Origin: Musa acuminata AAA Group
Lineage: Eukaryota > Streptophyta > Magnoliopsida > Zingiberales > Musaceae
DNA length: 64,000 nucleotides
NCBI RefSeq assembly: GCF_036884655.1
Contig: NC_088348.1
Coordinates: forward strand, 28,750,001 to 28,814,000
Reading direction: 5' to 3'
The notes under the pieces are model-generated. The model worked only from the letters and a program-made list of their open reading frames with translations. It searched no databases and was not told the DNA's origin. Within the stretch, counting starts at the first letter, position 1. Each line of letters begins with the position of its first letter. The position numbers and the translations under genes are program-made. Shown in pieces: positions 48,204 through 60,216 of the stretch.

Positions 48204-51200
48204 CTAGGAAGCGCTTGAGCTGGTGGTTTCAGAATCTGAATTTTCAACATCCACCACAGCATTGAATCCAAATTCACTTCCTGGAGTAAAAGCTGCTTCG
48301 AGCTCTTCAGCTGTCTGGATCGTTTTAAACTGGCTTTTCACCTTTAGGTTTTCCTAGTACGATCAAATGTTAAGACAATTTCAGCAATTAAGAATATGCC
48401 ATACTTATGCAAAATGTAAAACATTAACATGTGACATGCCTTCTTCACATAGTCTCCAATTGTAATACCAACAATTTCTTGTATAAGAAATTTAGTTACA
48501 CGGTCTCGCCCAAGCATCTGTAATAGAAAGCTCTTTGGCACCTACACCAAATTTCAACAAACAAAATTTCAAATTAATCCTGACTAGGCACACCATTATC
48601 ATAAAAATGTCAAGCTTAAGAATGAAGTTGCATCATGTACTAGGACAAGTGGGTCATATGAAAGAAAAGGTTGGGAAAGGCTTCAAGACACAAAGCAATG
48701 TGCAGTGGTAGCAAATTCGTCGTTGATAATCTGCTTCTTACAAGTTTTAGAAGTTGAAAAGTAAAAAAGTAAAAGAAGTGGGCTAAGCCACAAGTTATTT
48801 TAGATGGGAATATTTGCGTATACATGGTAAAGGTCCGCCATACCGTACCATACCGGAGTTTCGACCCGGGCTCGGTACGGTACGGTACGGGTGTACCGAG
48901 CGGTACACCCGATTTTACCGATTTATCCCTCCAAAATACCTGAAAATTAGAAAAAAAAGTTAGGATAGGGTTTTCAAGTTACAAATAAATATAGTAATAG
49001 TATAGGTTTAGCAAAATCAATGTAAATTAGGTAAAAATAGTATCACATATCTTTTTCAGGCTTTGAGGTAGTCTTGTTCGAGGTTCGTATTTCAGCCCGT
49101 TATAGATTGAAATATCTACAGAAAAATCAGTTAAATTGTTAGACTATTTTGTTACAATATAAACTCTAAAATTCAAATGAAATAAATTATCACATATCTA
49201 GATATACCTGATTGTTGTTCTACCACCAAAACGAACGACGGGCTTCCACGGGTAGTGGATCGGGGTCCTCGATCCGATACATATCAATATGATACGTTTG
49301 TTGGACCCAATCATGAAATTGATCCCATGACATAGTATATTGATACACCGTGTGCCATTGATGCATCAATGTGGTGTTGATCGTAGACTGATCGTCATGA
49401 ATCATATTTGTCCGAGGCAGCTCTTGAGGCATATATTGGTGTTGTTCTGTATAATGTTGTTGCTCAGAGAAGGATGACCAACTATCACCATCTTGTTGTT
49501 GCCCGTATGATTCTCCATAATACGATGAGCCTCTTTCTGTGTCTATATCATGTATGCTCTGTCGTATTTGTTCATATTCATCCACTGCCTTCCCCTTCCC
49601 CTTCCCCTTCCGCGCATAAACTTGACCACTACCTTGTCGAGTTCCATGATCTGAATCTTGAGTGGCATGTGTAAAATATTGCTCCTCAATCCATTCACTA
49701 CTCTCAAGTTGTGTAGACGAGACCAACGATTGCCCGGCATCACCGCCATCATCTGTCAAGGCACTGCTGTCCGTGTTGCTGTCATGTCTCTGGACCGAGC
49801 GAGAAAGAGAATGTGATTGTGAAGGTGTCTCGTCGTCCGACCCGATTCTTTCCAACGATGCAACTGATGCTACTGCCTTCCCCTTTGCCTTGCACGTTGA
49901 GAGAGAGTTTAAGAGAGTATAATGAAATAGGGGAGAGAAGAATGGTTTAAATAGGAGGAGAAAAAGCTCCAACGATCAAATTGACCGTTGGAACACTGTA
50001 GCACTGCTACAGTGAGGTAACAGTCGATTTCGACCGTTACCGAGTGGTGTCGGACGGTAACGGTCGAAATCGACTGTTACCGAGTGGTAACGGGCGGTAC
50101 CGAGTGGTGTCGGACGGTAACGGTCGAAATTTCGACCGTTACCGCCCGATTTTGCCTCGTATCGCTCGATACGGGGGTTTTTGGGGCGTACCGCCCGGTA
50201 GCGAGCGGTCCGCATACCGAAAACCCATCGGACAGGTACGTACCGCCCGGTACGGGGCGGTACGCTTCGGTATGGCAGACCATGGTATATCAGATGATCA
50301 ACATTCTTTCCTCCATATCATTCCCAACCTTAAGCTAGATTTCCTACATAATTTCTACAGCAAGAAGAGATGATAGCTTATAACACAACTTACAATAAAT
50401 ATCTATTAATATTTTATTTCAGTTCTCAATTGTAGGTAACTTAAGGTCATGATAAACAAGGCATAAGCAGTATTCCGATAAGTACAAGCAAATTCAAAGG
50501 CAACATGCAGAAATGCATTGAATGACTAGAAGAAGACCTGGTTGGAAGGACAAAGACTACTTACATTGGATGTCTTTCCTTGAATCATCCAGGAATCATG
50601 CAGAAAAATATATATTTCGTCAGAACTAAGGCATAAGGCAGAAAAGAACTAACATGAAAACCAGAAAGAGAGAATATTGGATGATGTCACACATTATGAA
50701 CTTCAAGAAACATATCAAACAGCCATATCAGTAACCAAACAAACAGACCTCCTTTCATTCTCCGGAATCCTGGAATTGGAGGTGCAGTGCGAGCCAAATT
50801 TGTTAAGACAATATCAAATGCCTTCTGTGTTTCCTCACCAGTTAAGTCCACTCTTACCTGATATAATCATATTAAGAAGTTGTCACTGAGAAAATGAACT
50901 ATTGAAAGTGAGAACTAGTTAGTAAATAAGAATATATATTTTCAAATAAAAAAGAAGAAGAAAAAACTGGTAATTTGCTCGCATATTCAACCTCCATATT
51001 TTTTACCACCATATCTTATTATAAACAACTACAAAGGCATCAGTGTGGTTTCAAGGTTAGAATTTTCAAATAAGAAGTCGAGAAAAAAGATTCTTAATAG
51101 AAGAAAGAGGATTCAAGAAGACACCCCAAATAGGAATAAGATTCCTGTTGGTATTATTGTTATAGCTATAGCTTTAGCATTTTTTTCATAGATGCTTAAC

Positions 51201-54200
51201 ACCTTTCCCCGTGTCACAAAACACAACCATACCCCACATTGTACTTAACCCATTTCACTTATCCGCATAACTGATTGACAAAATTTCTAACTTGTCCACA
51301 TGATTAAGGAAATCAATTTTAATCATTTCCTTAATCAACTACATAAACAAAGAATTTAATAATTTAAATAAAGCAACATATTATTTACGGTAATTTGATT
51401 TATGTTAAGGGAAAAAAATCATTGGTGATTACAAAGAGTAAGAAAAGGCAAGGAAGAAGATTAAGAGAAGAAAATTGGAATTCTTTTCTCTTATTTAATC
51501 TGCTAAACAATAGAAATGCATTCAAAGATTGCTCTCTCTCTCAAGATTATGTGTTTTTCTCAGTTTATGTTGATGGTCTTGGATTGGAGAGAGGCTGAAT
51601 TGTTCCCTTGTTTCCAAGAGCTAGTTTCGTGAGACCTACCCTTGTTTACATGATTTTGATGGGGACTACTCTTGTTTTCATGTAATCCACTCCTGGCGAT
51701 GATACTTCTTGTTATTATAAGCCAAGATACATGTTATCTTGATTTTTGTTGATCCTATAAAAGTGCTCAAGAGGACACTGTCATATCCCATTATTTTCTA
51801 TGATGGAAGGTCTGGTCAGAATTTGGCCCCGTGGCTTTTCACTCTTGGAGGGATTCCACGTAAATTTCATGTCCTTTCTTGTGATTTTCTTGGACTTGTA
51901 AAGCTTGTAAGTGGTTGTGCTAGCATCTATTCTTTTGTTCTGATATAGTCCACACAAAGAGGGGTGAGAAGATCATATCTGACTTGTCATTTGGTTGGTA
52001 CTCCACCCCAACAGCTAAACAGCTTAATAGTATGCTCTCTACAAGTAGCAGGAGGATAACAGATCAACTTTGGAAATGCATAAACTTACTTTGAAGTAAA
52101 ATCTACGAACATATTATGTACCTACTGAATACAAAGATCCAAGTCATGAGCTCACAGTAATCTTATCATTGTCACGTGACTCGATGACTATCTTAACATT
52201 GTCCAATCTTATGTCATTCTTTGACGGATCAGATATTGATGCTTCTAAACCTATAATCACAAGGAACTGTTAGTTAGAATTTGTTCGATTAAGCAACTCA
52301 GCTACCTTGCAGCACCAGAGTTGATGCATGATTGAAGGGAAAGTTCACCTGGACCAACTGCAAATGTGGACCAAGGGGAATGCCTTAAGCCTCTTTGATG
52401 CAAAAATGTTAGGCTGACAATATTAAAGCGATTATTTGTGTTAGAAATTGTAGAGAAGCAAAAAATTCATTTAGGGAACCAAATGAATCTAGACCAATTT
52501 GGAAGCACAATATAAAGCATGTTTTGCCTGATTAGATTTGGAAAATCAATAGTCTTCATGTAAAAGCTTCTAGCTTGATGTTGCAGGATAGCACAACACT
52601 GTTGCTAGCCCCTACATATTCATATGTCTTCCACAAATACAAAGTAAACAAGGAAAAATAATTTATTCAACATGATCCATCCATTGCTAGTCACAATTTC
52701 TATCAATACTAAAACCATCAAGTCTATTGAAAGTGTATTTCTTGTCTAACATCATTTTATAAGGGAAAGTATGTCCTACAACACTGTTGCTGGCCCCTAC
52801 ATATTCATTGTCTTCCACAAACACAAAGTAAACAAGGAAAAGTAATTTATTCAACATGATCCATCCATTGCTAGTCACAATTTCCATCAATACTAAAACC
52901 ATCAAGTCTATTGAAAGCGTATTTCTTGTCTAACATCATTTTATAAGGGAAAGTATGTCCTACAACACTGTTGCTGGCCCCTACATATTCATTGTCTTCC
53001 ACAAACACAAAGTAAACAAGGAAAAGTAATTTATTCAACATGATCCATCCATTGCTAGTCACAATTTCCATCAATACTAAAACCGTCAAGTCTATTGAAA
53101 GCATATTTCTTGTCTAACATCATTTTATAAGGGAAAGTATGTCCTACAACACTTGCTGGCGCCTACATATTCATTGTCTTCCACAAACACAAAGTAAACA
53201 AGGAAAAGTAATTTATTCAACATGATCCATCCATTGCCAGTCACAATTTCCATCAATACTAAAACCATCAAGTCTATTGAAAGCGTATTTCTTGTCTAAC
53301 ATCATTTTATAAGGGAAAGTATGTCCTACCAAAGAAAGGAAATGACTTTACAACATATCCCAAACCACTGGAAAAAGGAGAGCAGCATACATAATACTGC
53401 ATCTAGCAATTCAAGTAGGCACTAACTAGCTTACACAAGCTTTTGAATGTTTGTATATCTTCCACATAGAGAACATCTTAGATTCATTATCAACTACTTC
53501 TTTCTTTAGTAACTTGAATCTGCTTACATCTTCATAAGACAATCTTGAGAGGCACTAGTATAAAGGATAACCAGGAATCTATAGTTCTCAAAGTGACTAC
53601 CACACAGAGCTTATCTCTGATGGTGGTACATAATTTCATATATTTCGTCGAATGAAATTGGAGATGGATTAGTTGAAAAGTCCCAATTGCTGCAGAGAAA
53701 TGAGTAGGAAGTCAAAATGGAAGGTAAAGATACGACCGATCAATGCATACGTCAAAATATATCATCTCATTTCAGTCTCCATGTCAATCTAAACACGGAT
53801 GCTTCAAATGAAAATTAAACTGAGTATTTTCCAGAAAGAAAACTAAAGCAGACTCCTTCAAAAATTTAATCAAAACAATTAGCTTCTGTGCATCAAAACC
53901 CTGAAAACAAATAATTGGTAACAGGAAAAGGAAACAGCCGGAGATTTACCTTTGACCTTCCCATACATTACAAGCAGTAGCTCTTTCAGTTGTTCTACTT
54001 AGAGTGGCTTTCAAACTTAGTGGCACCATCACCTGGAGATTAAATTGCATCATATGTAGCAAAGAGATAAATTAACCTACATAACGATTACGAGATTAAA
54101 CAAAATCAACAATAACAGAACCAACCATTTATGGTACTCATTTATAATCACAAAGTGCTAATATAAGATCAAAACTTCTTTTTTGGCAAACATCAAGAGA

Positions 54201-54404
54201 ACAGAAGCCAGAAACCAAATGCTGTTAAAAACTAGGGTTTTCTTGAGAGAAAATTGCATCAAGTTCATCTGATTCTTCGTAATAAACAGAAAAACAGAGA
54301 AAACTGGAAGCCAGAAAATGAATTGGAATTACTCGAGAAATTCGAGATTTATCCCGTTGAAGCGGAAGCTTCGGACCGAACGCAGTCATCATCATTAACG
54401 CCAT
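48204..54404 (-). CDS. Trigger-factor-like protein (ribosome-binding domain type)
   Basis: Seven exons (54404-54333, 54032-53957, 52250-52156, 50857-50749, 50578-50565, 48541-48440, 48353-48204) join with consistent phases to give 205 residues. It resembles the N-terminal ribosome-binding domain of bacterial trigger factor: LTGEETQKAFDIVLTNLA, PPIPGFRRMKGGK (compare the GFR..K signature loop), then FLLQMLGRDRVTKFLIQEIV. The PPIase and C-terminal chaperone domains are absent. The first 50 or so residues could be a plastid transit peptide, so a chloroplast nascent-chain role is inferred. Exon 5 is only 14 nt. Intron 6 uses a GC donor (AAG|GCATGT), required by phase. Intron 5 holds a hAT element and intron 2 a 184-bp tandem array. 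Confidence 0.85.
48832..50281. mobile_element. Non-autonomous hAT element in intron 5
   Basis: Terminal inverted repeats are GGTCCGCCATACCG (48832-48845) and, reversed, GGTCTGCCATACCG (to 50281): 13 of 14 match. The flanks ATGGTAAA (48824-48831) and ATGGTATA (50282-50289) match at 7 of 8, the 8-bp duplication expected for hAT. Both subterminal regions are packed with CGGTACGG and CGGTAACGGTCGAAAT units in both orientations, like transposase-binding repeats. One minus-strand ORF is inside, but no complete transposase. Its length is 1450 bp. Confidence 0.85.
49220..49972 (-). CDS. 250-residue ORF inside the hAT element
   Basis: An intact minus-strand frame, polar and low in complexity. Landmarks are KAKGKAVASVASLERIGSDD (about 28-47), a Ser/Asp-rich middle, a KGKGKGKAVDEYEQIRQ segment, a Gln/Tyr-rich stretch, and WDQFHDWVQQTYHIDMYRIE (about 215-234). 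It lacks the BED zinc finger and the hAT dimerisation motif. It is most likely the C-terminal tail of an ancestral transposase left by internal deletion. The first 25 residues are hydrophobic and may not be translated as shown. It lies on the same strand as the host gene but is intronic. Confidence 0.5.
   Translation of the reverse strand: MELFLLLFKPFFSPLFHYTLLNSLSTCKAKGKAVASVASLERIGSDDETPSQSHSLSRSVQRHDSNTDSSALTDDGGDAGQSLVSSTQLESSEWIEEQYFTHATQDSDHGTRQGSGQVYARKGKGKGKAVDEYEQIRQSIHDIDTERGSSYYGESYGQQQDGDSWSSFSEQQHYTEQHQYMPQELPRTNMIHDDQSTINTTLMHQWHTVYQYTMSWDQFHDWVQQTYHIDMYRIEDPDPLPVEARRSFWW
52587..53330. repeat. 184-bp tandem array, 4 units
   Basis: CATGATCCATCCATTGC recurs at 52671, 52855, 53039 and 53221 (184, 184 and 182 bp apart). 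Units are nearly identical. The third-to-fourth junction lacks 2 bp in ACAACACTGTTGCTGG. The array lies wholly in intron 2 of the trigger-factor-like gene. The minus-strand unit stays open over about 70 codons, but 184 is not a multiple of three, so no long repeat protein exists. Confidence 0.95.
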
Positions 54405-55878
54405 AATTCTCTGCTAGAGATCTCGAAAGCAACACGAAACAAGAAGAAGAAACCCTAATTTTGAATAAGAGGGCAGCCGCTCGATCCCACGTTATCCACA
54501 GTTCCAATTGACAGAAATACCCTTTTCCATCACGATCAATTACGAGAAAGCCGTCGTCGTCACTCTCAAATTGGTCCGGCGGAGCACCGGGAGGAGGAGA
54601 GCTATAAAAGATTGAGCTTCGGGTTTCCGGACGGGAATTGGGAGTTGGGGTTTCGAAGTGGAGGTGCGGGGACGAGATGGAAATAGCTGTTAGAATCCTC
54701 TGCATTGGATCCAGCCCTGAGGTAACAAATGCTCTCACAATCCAATATTTTCTTCCCATATCGTCTCTTAGGTCAACAACGTATTTGATCTTTGCTTCCG
54801 GTTTGCATTGTTCTGATCCTTGGCTGAACTGAGTTCTGACCATGGGTTGCAACTCCTCCTTCAGGAATTGTTTAGGAGAGACAAAACGATCAGACAAACT
54901 ATTCAATGGGATGAATAATGCCTGTATGAATTGCATGCTACAATGGTTATAGAACAAGGGTTCTTGAATGGAGGTGCTGCCAAGGGCCTTATCTATCTAC
55001 GGCAAGAAGCTCATAGAATAGAAATCTTTATGCAGCGGAAATAGATTTAGATTTATATTATAGGTTAAATATTAGAGAATTTTAGAAAGATTAATAAGGT
55101 GCTGCCAAGGGGCTTATCTATTTACAGCAAGATTAATAAGCAAATGCATCAGCTTTTGGGTTCAAGTTCATATTGGTGATGTGATAATTTTAGCCATCAC
55201 CTAAGATTACATGATCCAATGGGATCTACAAAAAAATTCACATGTTACTTATGATTCGAGCTGTAAATGAACACCACAATTTCTCCCTTCCTTTCTCCAT
55301 CTGAACTCATAGGCAGCCCAGCCAAGCAGGTCAAAAAGCTCACATTCCTATGGACAACCTTCCAGCTGATGTGTCATGAGGAAGAAAAAGTCAATGTTGT
55401 GCAAAAGAAATCACATGCTGGACTTCTTCAGAATATAAATCCAATGCCTATTTTATCACAATTCCTTTTGAATATATACACATATATTACTAATGGCTAT
55501 TGAGAGGCAAAATTAATCTTTTAATGAAAGAAGAAGCCAGATTAAAAGATATGTGAAATCAATTTTAGCAAAGCTCAAACACTTGCATTAAGAGAGAGAT
55601 TAACCATAAATCTCACATAGTAATTTTTTTACCTCCAAAAAACAGAAAAAGAGAAAAAAAGGCATTGGACTGACAAACAGGGAAATGATACAAGGAAAAG
55701 ACAGCACAATTACCAATCACAAGGAGGTTATAGATGATTTCTCAGCAATAAGTAGGTTTTCCTTGAAAACATATGTGATCCATTAAATCCAAAACCACAT
55801 CGTTCCTTTTTAAGTGACAGAAATATTTAATTGAAAATTGTCACCACAACCGATCAGCCACTGCTCGAAATAATATCT
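54405..55878. other. Trigger-factor-like gene promoter, then RPL38 3' side
   Basis: A minus-strand ORF of 202 residues (54349-54957) crosses the start of the trigger-factor-like gene in another frame. It has fairly protein-like stretches (KYVVDLRDDMGRKYWIVRAF) but no recognised domain. It may be promoter sequence or a gene remnant. A short repeated phrase, GGTGCTGCCAAGG, occurs near 54973 and 55098. An AAACCCTAA telo-box-like motif lies near 54460. Confidence 0.4.
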
Positions 55879-58215
<2,337 letters not shown>

Positions 58216-58297
58216 CTTCAATTGCTTCGGTGGCCAACACGAGCTGCGTAGTACCGTTGCAACACGAGGCGCCGGGGTTTTTATTGTCGCCACGAGC

Positions 58298-58306
58298 AAA
58301 CCCTAG
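58298..58306. promoter_or_regulatory. Telo-box (AAACCCTAG) in RPL38 5' region
   Basis: AAACCCTAG lies about 85 bp upstream of the RPL38 start codon. Telo-boxes are common in the promoters and leaders of plant ribosomal protein genes. Function is inferred from position only. Confidence 0.45.
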
Positions 58307-58614
58307 TCTCCCGAATCTCAGCCTCGGTTACGTAAATGCCCCTACTCTTGTGACTTTATTACAAAATTACACGACTTATGATGCGGTCACCCTCGAGCAT
58401 TTTCAGGGTGATGTCACTCATGATGACAATGAGACACTAACTCCGGGTTCCCACGCGTCATCAAGTAGTTGCCACGGCGACCAGGAATTTTCCAAAGAGG
58501 GTTTCATCCGTCCTACGTTTTCCTCGTTGCAAAGATAAGTGATTCATCCGTTAAACAAATGCAACCTGTTTACCTATAGCACGGACAGTCATGAGAAATT
58601 CATCGTTATATCAC

Positions 58615-59307
58615 GGGCTAATTAAATATCGTTCCTATAATTAGATTTTTTTTATTATTTTAATTTTTATACTTAAAAAAAGTATATTATAAATTTTATA
58701 ATCATGAAAATAAAATATTTAGTTTCATTTACCATAATATCATCAGTGTTTTATTGATATAAGTACAAAAATAATAAACAAAAATATAATTTCAATGTTT
58801 CGATTATGTTTTCAGTGATGATAGATGACGACGCCACTGGTGGGTGATTGTCGGAGATGAAAAGGAAGAGCGATAATGAGAGATGAGGCGATGATGCATA
58901 TATCTAACAATCTATGTTTGTATCGACATCGATGTAGATGTTGAATGATCATTTCACGGTATATGCATCAGCACTAACTTAGATATAGAATGACAAAAAG
59001 ATTGTTCGGTATCTGTATCACATCGATATGCATGTAGGGCATCAACATTTATGTCGTCACCTCACCTTTCATCTCCGTTCTTTCTCATTCTTAATAATTA
59101 TTCACAACCTCTAACGACATCGTTGTTTGTCATTATAAAAAATATAACTAATACGTTATAAATTATTTATTTATTTATTTTTATATTTTTATCGATAAAA
59201 TTGATGATATCAGAATAAATGAAACTAGATATTTTATCTTATAATTATATATTTTAATATAAATTTTTTAAATCTAAAGATCAATATGGATAATATATAA
59301 TTAACCC
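58615..59307. mobile_element. Long-TIR Mutator-like element, family member D
   Basis: The left end is GGGCTAATTAAATATCGTTC at 58615. The right end is ATATAATTAACCC at 59307. Inverted arms of about 160-190 bp contain complementary TTTTTATATTTTTATCGATAAAATTGATGATAT-type blocks. The flanks TTATATCAC (58606-58614) and TCGTATCAC (59308-59316) match at 7 of 9. At 693 bp it is the shortest member. It lies between the divergent RPL38 and FAS1 promoters. Confidence 0.8.
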
Positions 59308-59583
59308 TCGTATCACCCGTGAGAGCGATTACATGGGCTTAGTAGATGCCTCAACTAAAAACTTTGGAACGATGATGCAAGCTTTTTCCCAGAGCCACGA
59401 AGGGGTGAACAAGATTTTTCTGGGTGATGTCACCATATGCGAAAATGAAGACCATACATGTGGGTCCCGCTCATGAGATTACTGTGAGACCACATCACCC
59501 CGAACATTTTCAGGGGAGGGCTCAACTGGCTTTCGGCTCGGTCCAAATTGACCCCTCGTCGGGCCACAAAGCCTGACGAGCGA

Positions 59584-59594
59584 TTGGCGGGAAA
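59584..59594. promoter_or_regulatory. E2F-type site upstream of FAS1
   Basis: TTGGCGGGAAA reads TTTCCCGCCAA on the minus strand, a perfect match to the E2F consensus TTTSSCGC. It lies about 630 bp before the FAS1 start codon, probably within about 200 bp of the transcription start since a 5'-UTR intron seems to begin near 59876. FAS1 is a known E2F target in Arabidopsis, so an S-phase role is likely. Confidence 0.55.
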
Positions 59595-60216
59595 ATATTT
59601 GCCAAACTTCCCTCCTCGCGCGCGCGTAGAATTTGATCGAACGGCATCCGATGGTTCGATCTTCCATGAACTCTCATCAGACAACATTATCCGTTCGATA
59701 CGAATCCACCTGGCACGAGCTTGAACACGCCATGTACATGCGCTTTTCTACCGCACTGCTCTCTTTCTCCCATCAGTTTGCGAGTAAAGAGAGGAGGACA
59801 AATCAACTCTCCAAATTTGTCAAAGAGATCCAACGATTTTGATCTGTATTCTTCGTCCTGCGATCGATCTGGAGGTAACGTTTCCGATCTGCAGAACTTT
59901 TTCTTGATCGGGAAACGTGGGAAATGAGCTCGCTTGGGTTTGCTAAAGATTTTTAGGGATTTTCGGGATTTCATTGTGAAATTTGTGCTCTTCTCAGTCT
60001 CTGTTATACGTTAATGAATCATCGATTGAATTTTGTTCTTCGTCTTTTGTCGGTGCTGTCATCGAATTGAGCAGTCCTGGAAAGGATTTAGAGTGGACCA
60101 GGTAGTTTTTGGTTTTCTAGAACCTAAATTTGAGCGATCTGAAACATTATTTCTTCCGGAGTTGATTCTACCTGTTTTTGTTTTGATCGTGGTGCCATCC
60201 AGTTTCAAGATTTACA

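Noticed and set aside
52687..53104. Repeated protein-coding gene in the 184-bp array
   Set aside because: The unit length is not a multiple of three and each frame ends within a unit; the array is intronic.
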